From Granulicella sp. S156 (GTDB taxonomy: Bacteria > Acidobacteriota > Terriglobia > Terriglobales > Acidobacteriaceae), in contig NZ_LMUH01000026.1 in assembly GCF_009766105.1 (NCBI RefSeq), positions 1 through 64,000 of the forward strand: a DNA stretch of 64,000 nt. Reading direction: 5' to 3'. The notes beneath the pieces are model-generated. The model worked only from the letters and a program-made list of their open reading frames with translations, was not told where the DNA came from and did not search any database. Of the stretch, positions 14,878 to 24,698 are shown piece after piece. How positions within the stretch are numbered: the first letter of the stretch is position 1; every line of letters begins with the position of its first letter. The position numbers and the translations under genes are program-made.

Positions 14878-17109
14878 ATGGCTGCACCTTCAACCTTCCG
14901 TCCTTTTGTACCCGCCTCCGAAGACCGGAAGGAACTGTCATTCCGGGCCTTGTTTCTCGGTTCTATCTTCGGTGTCGTCTTCGGCGCGGTGACGGTGTAT
15001 GTCGGCTTGCGGGCCGGCCTGACGGTGGCGGCCAGCATCCCGATCTCGGTGCTGTCGATCTCGATCCTGCGCGTCTTTGGCAGGGCGTCGATTCTCGAAA
15101 ACAACATTGTGCAGACAACGGGCAATGCCGGGCAGTCGATTGCTTCAGGTGTCATTTTTACGCTGCCGGCCCTCATCTTTCTGGGCTTTGATCTGGAGGC
15201 CTCGCGAATCTTTGCCCTGGCGCTCTTTGGCGGATGGCTGGGCGTGCTGTTCATGATCCCGCTGCGGCGGCAGTTGATCGTTGAAGAGCATGGAACGCTG
15301 ATCTATCCGGAGGGCACGGCCTGCGCGGACGTGTTGCAGGCGGGCGAGCGTGGCGGATCCTTTGCCAGCCGCGTGTTTCTGGGGCTTGGGCTGGGTGGGC
15401 TGTATACGCTCTTCCAAAACGAGAACCTCCTGAGCCTGTTTCCGGGAACTCCGCACAAAGACTTCAACTTCGATCCCAACGGGCAGCAGATTCTCAAAGG
15501 GGCGTCGATCCGTGCGGATGTTACGCCGGAGTACCTCGGTGTGGGGTACATCATTGGCCTGCGCGTGTCGGCGATCATGTTGGCGGGCGGCGTGTTTTCC
15601 TGGCTGGTATTGATGCCGGCGATCATGTTCTTTGGCAAGCACCTGAGCGGGCCCCTTTATCCAGGGACGGTGCCGATCAGCATGATGGATCCAAGCTCTC
15701 TGTGGAAGACCTATGTGCGGCCCATGGGTGCGGGTGCGGTTGCGGCGAGCGGTTTGATCACTCTGCTGCGCACCGCCCCGACGATCCTCGGGGCGCTGAC
15801 CTCCGGCTTCGCGAAGATGGGCAAGAGTAAGACCGCGGCAACGGATACGGATAGCCGTACGGAACGCGACATGCCGATGAGCATGGTGGTTGGCGGCAGC
15901 GTTCTGTTGATCGTGCTGATGTTCCTGTTCCTCCAGTTCAAACCTGTTCCTGGAGCGCAGGTGGGATGGCTGGCCAATATCGCAGCAAGCCTATTGGTTA
16001 TCGTTTTCGGGTTTCTGTTTGTGACGGTGAGCGCGCGCATTGTGGGCATCGTCGGATCGAGTGCCAGCCCTGTGTCAGGGATGACGATTGCGACGCTCAT
16101 GGCCACGGCAGCGATCTTCCTGGTGAAGGGGTGGACGGCCCCCGCGTTTGGCGCGCTGGCGATCACGATCGGCGGTATGGTGTGTGTGGCTGCTTCGAAT
16201 GCAGGTGATACGTCGCAGGACTTGAAGACCGGTTATCTGATTGGCGCGACACCTTGGAAGCAGCAATTAGCGGTGATGGTGGGGGTTATCGTATCGGTCT
16301 TCGCTATTGGGCCGACGCTCACCGCGATGAACAATGGATTTGAGAGCTTTCAACGGCTGCCGTTGCCACGCGCGATTACGCTCGCCGCGCTGCCGGATGG
16401 GGTGCAGGACCAGGGAGCATTCAAGCGCGACACCTTCAGCCTGACGCCCTGGGGCACGAAGGCGAAGGGAACCGGAGGCACGGTTTCCAACGGCCGGCAG
16501 TATGAGCTGCTCAACTCCATCGGATCGTCGACCCTGGAGGACGGCAAGTATCTCTATAACCCGGCCACGAAGCAGATCGAGATTCAATGGGTGCAGGGCA
16601 TTGGCAGTGAGGACGTAGCTGCTCCCCAGGGGCGGCTGATGGCGACGGTGATAAATGGCATCTTGAGCCGGAAGTTGCCGTGGAGCCTGGTTCTGCTTGG
16701 TGTGGCCCTGGTGATTGGTATTGAGTTGCTGGGGGTACGCTCACTTACCTTTGCGGTTGGTGCGTATCTTTCCATCGGCACTACGCTGGCGATCTTTTGC
16801 GGTGGAGTCGTGCGCTGGCTGGTGGATCGAGCGGCGGCGAAGGCCGGCGAAGAGGCGAAGACTGAAGCGGAGAACGAGGTTTCTTCCGGAAGCCTGTTGG
16901 CTTCAGGGTTGATTGCAGCGGGTGGAATCATGGGGCTGGCTGGTGTGGGACTGAAGCTGTTGGAGGAGTTTGTCACGCATCGCCCGAGCCCGCACTTCAG
17001 CACGACGAATCCGTTCTACAAGGATTGGGTGAGCGTTGTGGCATTTGCCCTGCTCGCCTTCAGTCTCTATCACTTTGCGCGCAAGCCTTTGGAGAATAAG
17101 GAGCAGTAA
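14878..17109 (+). CDS. OPT-family oligopeptide transporter
   Basis: A 743-residue inner-membrane protein of the OPT/YSL family, proton-coupled importers of small peptides or metal chelates. About 15 hydrophobic segments are visible. The N-terminal FRALFLGSIFGVVFGAVTVY and ENNIVQTTGNAGQSIASG are the family signature, and YPEGTACADVL is also typical. A hydrophilic insert of about 120 residues (near 490-610, LPDGVQDQGAFKRDTF) interrupts the membrane part, as in other bacterial members. I choose ATG 14878 (GGGAGAA upstream) over GTG 14860. It overlaps the next gene by one base (TAATG), so they are co-transcribed. Confidence 0.88.
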   Translation: MAAPSTFRPFVPASEDRKELSFRALFLGSIFGVVFGAVTVYVGLRAGLTVAASIPISVLSISILRVFGRASILENNIVQTTGNAGQSIASGVIFTLPALIFLGFDLEASRIFALALFGGWLGVLFMIPLRRQLIVEEHGTLIYPEGTACADVLQAGERGGSFASRVFLGLGLGGLYTLFQNENLLSLFPGTPHKDFNFDPNGQQILKGASIRADVTPEYLGVGYIIGLRVSAIMLAGGVFSWLVLMPAIMFFGKHLSGPLYPGTVPISMMDPSSLWKTYVRPMGAGAVAASGLITLLRTAPTILGALTSGFAKMGKSKTAATDTDSRTERDMPMSMVVGGSVLLIVLMFLFLQFKPVPGAQVGWLANIAASLLVIVFGFLFVTVSARIVGIVGSSASPVSGMTIATLMATAAIFLVKGWTAPAFGALAITIGGMVCVAASNAGDTSQDLKTGYLIGATPWKQQLAVMVGVIVSVFAIGPTLTAMNNGFESFQRLPLPRAITLAALPDGVQDQGAFKRDTFSLTPWGTKAKGTGGTVSNGRQYELLNSIGSSTLEDGKYLYNPATKQIEIQWVQGIGSEDVAAPQGRLMATVINGILSRKLPWSLVLLGVALVIGIELLGVRSLTFAVGAYLSIGTTLAIFCGGVVRWLVDRAAAKAGEEAKTEAENEVSSGSLLASGLIAAGGIMGLAGVGLKLLEEFVTHRPSPHFSTTNPFYKDWVSVVAFALLAFSLYHFARKPLENKEQ

Positions 17110-17675
17110 TGATGAAAGCTAAAAACAATTCAATGCGGTGTTGGATAGCCACATTTGTGCTGGCGTTGGCTGTTGTCCCTTGCGCGCGTGCCGATGAGGC
17201 GTCGAAGCGTGCGAAGGTGGAAGAACTCATCACCGTGATGCATATGGATCGCATGATGGACCAGATGCTGGAGATGATGAAGAGCCAGGCCGAGCAGGCG
17301 ATGCAGCAGGCGCCCGGTGCTAATTCTCTGACTTCAGAGCAGAAACAGATTGTGGCCGACTATCAGGCGAAGACTCTGCAGATCGTGATCGATAGTCTGG
17401 GTTGGAAGTCTCTGGAGCCGGAGTTCGTGACGCTCTACACAGAGAACTTTACGGAAGAAGAGATTGACGGAATGGTCACGTTCTATAAATCTCCGACGGG
17501 CCAGGCTGTATTGAACAAAATGCCTCAGCTCATGACCGCAGCCATGCAACTGGCGCAATCGCGGATGGTCGATATCCAGCCGAAGTTGAAGGCTCTGAGC
17601 GAAGACTTAACGAAGCAGCTAGAGGCGACGATGCCCAAATCGCAGGAGAGCGCCCCGGAGACGAAGAAGAATTAG
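17109..17675 (+). CDS. DUF2059 secreted protein
   Basis: A 188-residue protein with a signal peptide (residues 1-28, cleaved near ARA-DE) and a DUF2059-type helical domain: MDRMMDQMLEMMKSQ, FTEEEIDGMVTFYKSPTGQAVLNKMPQL. The domain occurs in periplasmic proteins of unknown role. The Met/Gln-rich N-terminal helix is typical. It is translationally coupled to the OPT transporter, so it may support uptake. Family call is good; function is open. Confidence 0.8.
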   Translation: MMKAKNNSMRCWIATFVLALAVVPCARADEASKRAKVEELITVMHMDRMMDQMLEMMKSQAEQAMQQAPGANSLTSEQKQIVADYQAKTLQIVIDSLGWKSLEPEFVTLYTENFTEEEIDGMVTFYKSPTGQAVLNKMPQLMTAAMQLAQSRMVDIQPKLKALSEDLTKQLEATMPKSQESAPETKKN

Positions 17676-17707
17676 TGCGCCACAATCTCCAGGGAGAACG
17701 ACTACTG

Positions 17708-18199
17708 CTATTGAGGTGAAGGCGCCGGTTTTACCGAGCCGCAGTCCGCGCTTTTGAATATTGAGGAGGAGTGGCTCGTCCACTCGATGGTCTTGTTGTC
17801 CGCACCGATCTGGATGGACCCGACAAAGTGGATGCTGCCCGTGGCATGACTGTCATCGTTCCAGGAGGATTCGAGCGTTCCCTTGCCAGCCATCCTTCCG
17901 GTGCAGACCATATCCGCTGTCATGCTATGCGCTTTGACGACGACGTTTGTGACCTGGCAACCCGGCACCTGCGGAACGATGGCGCCATATTTGTCGAACT
18001 GCTGCTGGGTTATGCAGGACTGTATGGTGTGCGGCTCGCCGCTACCCGGTGGAGAGATGCCGCCGGGCAGTGGAGACTGTTGCCAAGTCATGGTACTGGT
18101 GGTCTCCCAGAGACCAGCCTTCCGGGTCTCTGCCCAAACGCAGATCGCCGTGGTCAGGAGACAGACGGCAACCATCATGACAAACCGGGTATTACGCAT
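17708..18199 (-). CDS. DUF3617 secreted protein
   Basis: A 163-residue exported protein: signal peptide 1-23 (cleaved after VWA), then RKAGLWETTSTM, the usual DUF3617 opening, a pair of Cys at SCITQQQFDKYG and PGCQVT, and a beta-rich remainder with the C-terminal SADCGSVKP. These small periplasmic proteins are widespread in Proteobacteria and Acidobacteria; the role is unknown. It lies downstream of rnj on the same strand but is separated from it by a 14-bp inverted repeat. Confidence 0.75.
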   Translation of the reverse strand: MRNTRFVMMVAVCLLTTAICVWAETRKAGLWETTSTMTWQQSPLPGGISPPGSGEPHTIQSCITQQQFDKYGAIVPQVPGCQVTNVVVKAHSMTADMVCTGRMAGKGTLESSWNDDSHATGSIHFVGSIQIGADNKTIEWTSHSSSIFKSADCGSVKPAPSPQ

Positions 18200-18216
18200 G
18201 AATCCTCCTCCAGCAA

Positions 18217-18261
18217 TGCAATAGCGCGCGAGTAGGATAACCCTGCGCGCGCGCTATTGCA
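18217..18261. repeat. Perfect 14-bp inverted repeat downstream of rnj
   Basis: TGCAATAGCGCGCG at 18217-18230 pairs with its exact complement at 18248-18261 around a 17-base spacer. It lies between the stop of rnj and the start of the DUF3617 gene. No T-run follows on the minus strand, so it may be an mRNA-stabilising hairpin or a protein-binding palindrome rather than a simple terminator. Confidence 0.6.
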
Positions 18262-18290
18262 CTCTTCTATCGAGAATTTGATGACACGCT

Positions 18291-19952
18291 TTACAGCTCG
18301 AGGATGATAGGCATGATCAGCGGTCTGCGGTTGGCGTTCTTCTGGATGAAGCGCTTGAGGTCGCCGCGGATCTTGTCCTTCATCACGCCGTAGTCGCGGC
18401 GCTCTTCTTCGCTCGATTGCTCCAGCGTTCGCACGACGATGTCGCGCGCGTTGCGGAGAAGATCGGGATCATCGGCCGCAAAACCGCGCGTGGTGATCTC
18501 GGGCTGGCCCTCGACCGCGCCGGTGCGCTTGTTGATCGCGATGATTGGCAGGAACACGCCGTCCTCGCCGAGATGCTTGCGATCGCGGATAACGGTGTCT
18601 TCGACGACATCTGCGGTGGAGTTGTTGTCGATGCAGACGCGGCCCGTGGTGACTTTGCCGGTCTTCTGCGCGGAGTCTTTGTCGAGCGTGAGCACGTCGC
18701 CATCCTCAAGCAGCAGAACCTTTTCAGGCACGCCTGTTGAGGTGGCTAGTTCAGCGTGGCGCTTCAGGTGGCGATAGTCGCCATGCACCGGGATAAAGAA
18801 CTTCGGACGTACGAGGTTGATCATCAGACGAAGCTCTTCCTGCGAGCCGTGGCCGGAGACGTGAATCAACCCGTTGGTCCCGTCGTCATGGATGACCCGG
18901 GCGTCGCGGCGTTCGAGATGGTCGATGACGCGATAGATACCCTTCTCGTTGCCGGGAATGATGCGTGAGCTGAGCAGAACGGTGTCGCCTGGATCGATCT
19001 TGGCGAACTTGTGATTATCCACTGCCGCGCGCGAGAGTGCCGACATAGGCTCACCCTGCGTGCCGGAGATAAGAATGCAAAGCTTATCCGGAGCGAAGTC
19101 GCGGATCTGGCCGGGGTGGATGATAAGGCCCTGTGGAGGGTCGATGTAGCCCAGGTCCTGCGCGATCTCCGTGCTGTTGTCGATGGAGCGGCCGACGAGC
19201 GCGACCTTGCGGCCATGCTTGTGCGCGAGCTCCATTGCGATCTTGATCCGGTGGATCGACGACGAAAAGCAGGAGAAGAAGATCTTCTTCTTGGTTGCGG
19301 CGAAGATGTCGTCGAGACGCGGTATGACGGCTTTTTCGCCCGGTGTGAAACCGGGGCGATCGACGTTCGTGGAATCCTGTAGCAGAGCGAGCACGCCCTG
19401 CTTGCCCAGGTCTGCGAAGGCCTGCAGGTCGAAGGGGTGGCCGTCCGGCGAGGAGAGATCGATCTTGAAGTCGCCGGTGTGCAGCACAATGCCGACTGGT
19501 GTATGGATCGCGAGTGAGACGCAATCTACCAGCGAATGCGTCACGCGGATGGGCATGATGCTGAACGGCCCCAGCGTGAAGCGGCGTCCGGGGAGGATCT
19601 CGATCAGTTCGGCGTCATCGAGCAAGCGGTGTTCGTCGAGTTTGCCCTCGACGTATGCCAGCGTGAACTCAGTGCCGTAGACAGGCACGTTGAGCTCTGA
19701 CAGGATCCAGGGAAGGCCGCCGATATGGTCCTCGTGGCCGTGGGTGAGCACGATGCCTCGAACCATGGTGCGGTTTTCGATGAGGTAGCTGATGTCAGGG
19801 ACGACGATGTCAACCCCGAGCAACTCTTCTTCGGGGAACATCAGGCCGGCGTCGATGACGAGGATATCGTCGCCGAATCGGAGAGCAAGGCAATTCATGC
19901 CGAACTCGCCGAGTCCGCCGAGGGGGATCATTTGCAGTTTTTCTGAAGCCAT
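18291..19952 (-). CDS. rnj: Ribonuclease J
   Basis: A 553-residue metallo-beta-lactamase/beta-CASP nuclease. The zinc motif is HGHEDH (71-76), preceded by the family start MIPLGGLGEFGMN and VIDAGLMFP. The beta-CASP part includes FSSSIHRIKIAMELAHKHGRKVALVGRS, SGTQGEPMSALSRA, and VSGHGSQEELRLMINLVRPKFFIPVHGDYRHL. Length matches RNase J1/J2. It acts in the cytoplasm on mRNA and rRNA as endo- and 5' exonuclease, replacing RNase E in this lineage. Intact; clear identification. Confidence 0.95.
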   Translation of the reverse strand: MASEKLQMIPLGGLGEFGMNCLALRFGDDILVIDAGLMFPEEELLGVDIVVPDISYLIENRTMVRGIVLTHGHEDHIGGLPWILSELNVPVYGTEFTLAYVEGKLDEHRLLDDAELIEILPGRRFTLGPFSIMPIRVTHSLVDCVSLAIHTPVGIVLHTGDFKIDLSSPDGHPFDLQAFADLGKQGVLALLQDSTNVDRPGFTPGEKAVIPRLDDIFAATKKKIFFSCFSSSIHRIKIAMELAHKHGRKVALVGRSIDNSTEIAQDLGYIDPPQGLIIHPGQIRDFAPDKLCILISGTQGEPMSALSRAAVDNHKFAKIDPGDTVLLSSRIIPGNEKGIYRVIDHLERRDARVIHDDGTNGLIHVSGHGSQEELRLMINLVRPKFFIPVHGDYRHLKRHAELATSTGVPEKVLLLEDGDVLTLDKDSAQKTGKVTTGRVCIDNNSTADVVEDTVIRDRKHLGEDGVFLPIIAINKRTGAVEGQPEITTRGFAADDPDLLRNARDIVVRTLEQSSEEERRDYGVMKDKIRGDLKRFIQKNANRRPLIMPIILEL

Positions 19953-20003
19953 GGACTTTCAGTCTAGCGCAGTAAGCGGTCCACAGACGCATGTTATGCC
20001 GGA

Positions 20004-20750
20004 TTAGCTGGGATCCGACAGGGTGGAGCTATCTTCGGACGTCATTTGAGCCCGCGCCGCGCGGACGCGTTTGCCGGAGATAAAGCCGTGCAGGGTCTTC
20101 CAGATTGGGATAAGGAAAAGCGTCCAGCCTGCATTGCCAGCCTCGGCTGGAGGCAGAAGGCGAGCGACGAAGCAGCAGAGCAGGCCGATAACGACGAAAC
20201 CCACGTGGTCCCAGAGATAGGTCAGGGTCAGCGTTCGTTCAAGCGGGCTGAGGTCGAGTTCGGAGCGCTGGCGCCAGGCATTCCAGTAAAGAGCTGTTAG
20301 ACAGAAGTAGATGGCGGCAAAGCCGGCTCCGTAGAGAATCATCAACTCCCGGTTCTGCAATTCGTTCGAAAAGACCTGGGGGCCGATATGCCCTGAAAAC
20401 TGGGTCGCGACCAAGGTAAAAAGAAACTTCAGGGGATAGACATAGAACAGAAGGGTAAAGAGCAGCGTGCAGTTGATGAAGATCGTTCCCGCATCGTGGA
20501 GACCATAGCGGCGAAAAAAGCTGAAGTGATCCCACCAGACTGTGATGAGAACCGCAAAGCAGAGAAAGAAGGGGAGGAACCCAAGTAGAACCGCATGCAG
20601 CTCGTCATAGGTATGGGGCACCTCCAGCGAGACGACGATGAGTGTCAATGCGAAGCCAAAGACCACATCGGAGAAACCATCGACCCGCGACATGGCTGTT
20701 CCGCGCAGGCGGAAACCGTCTTTGCCGATGTGATCGTTGAGAGCCTGCAT
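20004..20750 (-). CDS. TMEM175-family potassium channel-like protein
   Basis: A 248-residue membrane protein with six predicted helices. The first helix carries the RVDGFSDVVFGFALTLIVVSLEVP pattern, the FSD signature of the TMEM175 (DUF1211) family whose bacterial members form K+-permeable tetramers. Other hydrophobic segments lie near 55-75, 85-110, 135-155 and 185-205. A second, divergent member is encoded at 31207. ATG 20693 (MSRVDGF) is an alternative start. Ion selectivity cannot be read. Confidence 0.75.
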   Translation of the reverse strand: MQALNDHIGKDGFRLRGTAMSRVDGFSDVVFGFALTLIVVSLEVPHTYDELHAVLLGFLPFFLCFAVLITVWWDHFSFFRRYGLHDAGTIFINCTLLFTLLFYVYPLKFLFTLVATQFSGHIGPQVFSNELQNRELMILYGAGFAAIYFCLTALYWNAWRQRSELDLSPLERTLTLTYLWDHVGFVVIGLLCCFVARLLPPAEAGNAGWTLFLIPIWKTLHGFISGKRVRAARAQMTSEDSSTLSDPS

Positions 20751-20781
20751 GTTTCTGAAACAGTGTAGCTCGCGACTAAGG

Positions 20782-20970
20782 TTAGATGGCGCGAAGAACG
20801 CGGGCAGGCAACGTAAATATGGCGGAGATAAGCTCGAAGACCCCGCTGACAGCGATACCGACGATGCGGAAGGGCAGCAGAACGAGCCAGATCAAGGGAT
20901 AAAGGATCAGGGCAAGCAACGCGGCTGGCCAGCAGATGACGAGAAGAATGAGAAAGAGAAGCAGTTTCAT
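20782..20970 (-). CDS. Small two-helix membrane protein
   Basis: A 62-residue, almost wholly hydrophobic protein (two or three helices, MKLLLFLILLVICWPAALLA at the start). AAGGAG precedes the ATG at a rather long 12-base distance. No family is recognised. Its composition argues against a random frame. Confidence 0.5.
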   Translation of the reverse strand: MKLLLFLILLVICWPAALLALILYPLIWLVLLPFRIVGIAVSGVFELISAIFTLPARVLRAI

Positions 20971-21286
20971 AGTGGTGTGGAACTCCTTGCTCTAGTGATT
21001 ACGAAAATGAGGTGGCGACGGTTCCAAAGCTTCCGGAGCGGCTACTTCAGTCTAGAAGAAAAGTGATGAGGGCCGCTTTTCATCCGGAAAAGTGAGTTGC
21101 CAGGGATTTCATCCCATCCGATCGGGTGCAAACTGCCCTTAATGGCAGTCAAAGGGTAGCGTTATTCCGTTTTATTGCTGTTGACAGCTAATAAATAAAT
21201 GTTTCCCAGCACATACTGGCGGCCTCGGGATCCAGCCGTGGAGAGTGCTTGACCTTATGCCTCAAACTTTACCGGCAATTCAGAAG
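20971..21286. other. Intergenic, no gene seen
   Basis: About 315 bases between a small membrane protein gene and the GH92 gene, both on the minus strand. It is more AT-rich than the surroundings around 21165-21205. I see no ORF, clear terminator or RNA. Confidence 0.5.
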
Positions 21287-23626
21287 CTACGGCATCTCCT
21301 CGCTCAGGGATGGTGGCGCGTCTTCTTTAGCTGCGCCCCAGGATGGATTGGGAGATCCTCCGAGGTTGAATCTGATCGAGCCACCGTCGCTTATATTTTG
21401 AAACGTAATCCAATTTTGCGCATGCGCGGCTTCATTCAACTGCACACTTTGGATATAGGTCATGTTCTGGGGATCTGGTGATGCTTCGATGGTGAACGTC
21501 TTCCCCTTGTACGGGGCACTCAGATGGATGACGACCCTGGGAAACACCGGACTGCTAAGTTCGTAGGCAAGACTCGCAGGATCGACAGAGTAAAACCCCA
21601 TCATGCTCATCACTGCCCATGAAGACATCTCCCCGCAGTCGTCATTCCCTGGGATTCCATCGGGTGTATCGGGATAGTTTTCCTTCAGGACACGCCGGAC
21701 GACTCGCTGCGTCTCCCATGGTTTACCGGAAAAGTTGAACTCAAACGGAGCCTGAAGGTCCGTCTCGTTATAGGGGTTGTAATACTGACCAAACCAGCTC
21801 GGATATTCGTAGTCGAAGAACTGAGTCAGGCGCTTATTGAATCGCTCACGTCCCATGGCATTCACCACCCAGGCCAGATCCGCCGGGGCAAGCCATTGAT
21901 AGTGCCAGCCGGACCCTTCGATGAAACCATGCCCATCTTGCGCCGGATCGAAGTTTGGCACCCAGGATCCATCCGCATTCCGCGGTCTAAAAAATCGGCT
22001 CTCGGGATCGAAGACGTTTCTGTAATACAAAGCGCGGTCGTACATGATCTTCGCGTCAGCCGTATTGCCCAGCGCCTTCGCCAGCCTGTACAGGGACGCA
22101 TACGCAATGGCATCTTCCTGGATCTGCGACACGGATCCGTAGTTCACCTTGTCATTTGGGACGTAGTGGAGTGTGTTGATCCACTGCATGCCTATCTGTC
22201 CCTCATAGGGCTTATTCGGGGGTGCTGCCTGCGTGGCGTCGCGATACATGCCCTCCCATGCGGTATGTATGTCGAAATCGTGCAATCCGTCCAGCCATGC
22301 GGTGCTCAAGATGACTGTCAGCGGGCTTCCCGCCATAATGTTGGTGTAGCGGTTGATTTGCGGCCAGCGGTCGATCCAACCTCCCTGCTGGTACATCAAC
22401 ACGACCGACTCCGCCATGTCTTCCATGCGCCTGGGCTCAATCAACGCTACCAGCGGCATTTGGCTCCGGTAGATGTCCCAACCCGAGAAGTTGCCATAGA
22501 GAAGATGCCCCGGCTTTACTTGATGAATGGCATCGTCAAAGCCGATGTATCGGCCGTCCGCATCGCTGAGGACGCTGGGCATCAAAAGGCTGTGATACAG
22601 GGCCGTGTAAAACACACGCTCCTGAGTCTCGGAGCCTCCTGAGGCTTCGATCACATTGAGTGCTTTGTTCCAAGCCGTTCTCGCACTATCCCGAACCTGG
22701 TCAAAGCTCTTTCCCTCGGCCTCCGTCTTAAGATTGTTTCTTGCGCCAGCGAGGTCGACGTAGGAGATGCCGAGCTGCGCTGTAACGGTCTGCGATTGGC
22801 CACTTGAAGGCCAGCTCGCATACGCGCCTACCCATTGCTCATGGCTCGCCTGCTTGACGGCACGCTCCGCTGTGAGCAGGGCGGGTGTACCGGTCGGCGA
22901 TCCATTCCAGGTGCCCGAACTGCCAAACGGACGGTCGAAGCGAATTACAAAGTACACCTTGTAGCTTCCTTTCGCGCCACAAAACGCCTGGTTCTCGACA
23001 TAACCTTCCATCTCGCGATCACCAACCAGATGGACTTCAGCGCCTGTTGTGTTGTTGAGACTGTGGCTGATGGGCAGGACGACATTCGCTGCTTTGTCCG
23101 CTGGAAACGTAAACCGCACCATACCTGTGCGATCCGTCGCAGTAAGCTCCGCATTCACATCCCAGCGCTGCAGGCGCACCTGGTAGTAGCCGGGAGAGGC
23201 GGACTCCTGATGATGGGAATACGGAGATTCAATCGCAGTTTCCTGCGTTTCAACCGGTCCCGTCGTCGCCGTCAGAAAGACCTCGCCCTCGTTTGCGCAA
23301 CCCACGCCGCTCATATGGGTCATGCTGAATCCTTTGAGGACCTGTTGATCGTAGTGGTACCCCAGTCCCTTGTCCTCTGTGTCCGGACTAAACTGCACCA
23401 TACCGAACGGCATCACCGCCCCGGGAAACAGGTTTTCGCTGTCTCCCGGTCCTTTGCCCGTGCCGATGAAGGGATTCACCCATTGTGCCGGGTCACCGTG
23501 TTTCTCATCCACCGCGGCAGAAGCATACGGAATCGAGGAGAAGATTGCGATTGCGACTAAACCGAAACTGCAAAGTTTCCGGCTGCCACACCCAAGCCCA
23601 CCCATAAAAGAAGAATTCTTCGCCAC
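21287..23626 (-). CDS. GH92 family glycosidase (alpha-mannosidase type), secreted
   Basis: About 780 residues. After a signal peptide (FGLVAIAIFSSIPYASA) the mature protein opens with WVNPFIGTGKGPGDSENLFPGA, the hallmark of glycoside hydrolase family 92, calcium-dependent exo-alpha-mannosidases acting on mannose glycans. Also seen are GFSMTHMSGVGC, the FSGWDIYRSQMPLVAL segment and the C-terminal GNDDCGEMSSWAVMSMMGFYSVDP, which carries the acid/base region. I propose GTG 23626 as the start: GGAGG lies five bases upstream and it gives a normal-length signal peptide. The longer frame reaches 23695. Divergently placed from a GH18 gene. Confidence 0.88.
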   Translation of the reverse strand: MAKNSSFMGGLGCGSRKLCSFGLVAIAIFSSIPYASAAVDEKHGDPAQWVNPFIGTGKGPGDSENLFPGAVMPFGMVQFSPDTEDKGLGYHYDQQVLKGFSMTHMSGVGCANEGEVFLTATTGPVETQETAIESPYSHHQESASPGYYQVRLQRWDVNAELTATDRTGMVRFTFPADKAANVVLPISHSLNNTTGAEVHLVGDREMEGYVENQAFCGAKGSYKVYFVIRFDRPFGSSGTWNGSPTGTPALLTAERAVKQASHEQWVGAYASWPSSGQSQTVTAQLGISYVDLAGARNNLKTEAEGKSFDQVRDSARTAWNKALNVIEASGGSETQERVFYTALYHSLLMPSVLSDADGRYIGFDDAIHQVKPGHLLYGNFSGWDIYRSQMPLVALIEPRRMEDMAESVVLMYQQGGWIDRWPQINRYTNIMAGSPLTVILSTAWLDGLHDFDIHTAWEGMYRDATQAAPPNKPYEGQIGMQWINTLHYVPNDKVNYGSVSQIQEDAIAYASLYRLAKALGNTADAKIMYDRALYYRNVFDPESRFFRPRNADGSWVPNFDPAQDGHGFIEGSGWHYQWLAPADLAWVVNAMGRERFNKRLTQFFDYEYPSWFGQYYNPYNETDLQAPFEFNFSGKPWETQRVVRRVLKENYPDTPDGIPGNDDCGEMSSWAVMSMMGFYSVDPASLAYELSSPVFPRVVIHLSAPYKGKTFTIEASPDPQNMTYIQSVQLNEAAHAQNWITFQNISDGGSIRFNLGGSPNPSWGAAKEDAPPSLSEEMP

Positions 23627-23726
23627 GTATGCCTCCGTACACCCAGAATAAGAGATCCCGTCCATGCTTGCTGTCGTCGTTTCGGAGGTCCGCATGCAGA
23701 GATCTGAGATAGTTCATAATCAAGGC

Positions 23727-24698
23727 ATGAAGCGGATCATGAAGCGGATATTGCTCGCCCTCTCGGCGGTGTGCGTGGCGGTCACCACTCCCTATGCAGT
23801 CGCACAGACCAAGCCAGCGAAACACTTCATCGTCTACCTGCCCTTCTACCGCCAAGGCGACATGGGCGCTGCGCTCGCCGCCACCAATCTTACCGGAGTC
23901 ACCGATATCGACATCGCTTTCGTCGCCCCACCGTTGTGTAGCGGCCCTTGTACTTCGGCTAGTGATTTCACCATCAGTGCCGACTCCCACACGGATGCGG
24001 AGGTTGATGCCGTTGTCGGGCTCGCGCACGCAAAAGGCATTAGCGTTATGGCGTCGATCGGAGGCGGAGGCGGTGGCGTTTCTGAGATCGCCCAGTTCTA
24101 CAATGCTCGCCTGAGCGCGCCGCTTGTTGCCTTACTTACTGAATACGTACACCGGCACAAACTCGACGGCATTGATGTCGACATCGAAACCTCTGACAAT
24201 ATGGGAGCACCCTACGCCGACTTTGTAGCCAAGCTCATCACCGCGATGCACGCTGAAGGCAAGCTCGTTAGTTGCGCAACAGCAAAGTACATCCAGGCCT
24301 CTATGCCGCAGGCCACGCTGCTCTCGTTCGACTACATCAGCCTCATGGTTTATTCCAACCTCAAGGACGCGCAGGACGCGCTCAATTTCTTCGTGAACGT
24401 AAAGCACGTGCCCGCAGCACGAGTTGTGCTCGGTGTCGGCTTCTATGGGGAAGCTCGCAATGATGTCGATGCAGACTATGTGGACATTCTCAATGCGTAC
24501 CCGAACGCCTATCGTGTCGACACCGTGGGCGGCGGCACGCTCAAAGACGGCATTGTTCTCAACTACATCGGCGAGGACTCCATGGCCAAAGAGGCGAAGC
24601 TGGCCAGCCAGTACGGAGGCATTATGGTCTGGCAACTCCTCGGCGACGCACGACCACCGCACTCGCTGCTAGACGTGATCCGCACAAATTTCAGGTAA
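23727..24698 (+). CDS. GH18 family glycosidase (chitinase/ENGase-like), secreted
   Basis: A 323-residue exported protein: signal peptide 1-26 (cleaved after AVA), then a GH18 TIM barrel. The catalytic DxxDxDxE motif is D147-G-I-D150-V-D152-I-E154, with E154 the proton donor. The SIGGGGGG strand-3 motif precedes it and IMVWQLLGD closes the barrel. The short barrel without a chitin-insertion domain fits endo-beta-N-acetylglucosaminidase-like or small chitinase members. Starts MKRIMKR at 23727 or 23739. Its divergent neighbour is a GH92 mannosidase, so both may act on N-glycan-like material. Confidence 0.82.
   Translation: MKRIMKRILLALSAVCVAVTTPYAVAQTKPAKHFIVYLPFYRQGDMGAALAATNLTGVTDIDIAFVAPPLCSGPCTSASDFTISADSHTDAEVDAVVGLAHAKGISVMASIGGGGGGVSEIAQFYNARLSAPLVALLTEYVHRHKLDGIDVDIETSDNMGAPYADFVAKLITAMHAEGKLVSCATAKYIQASMPQATLLSFDYISLMVYSNLKDAQDALNFFVNVKHVPAARVVLGVGFYGEARNDVDADYVDILNAYPNAYRVDTVGGGTLKDGIVLNYIGEDSMAKEAKLASQYGGIMVWQLLGDARPPHSLLDVIRTNFR

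Noticed and set aside
21180-21210. Sigma-70 promoter (TTGACA) upstream of 21245
   Set aside because: No -10 match at proper spacing and no plus-strand gene follows.
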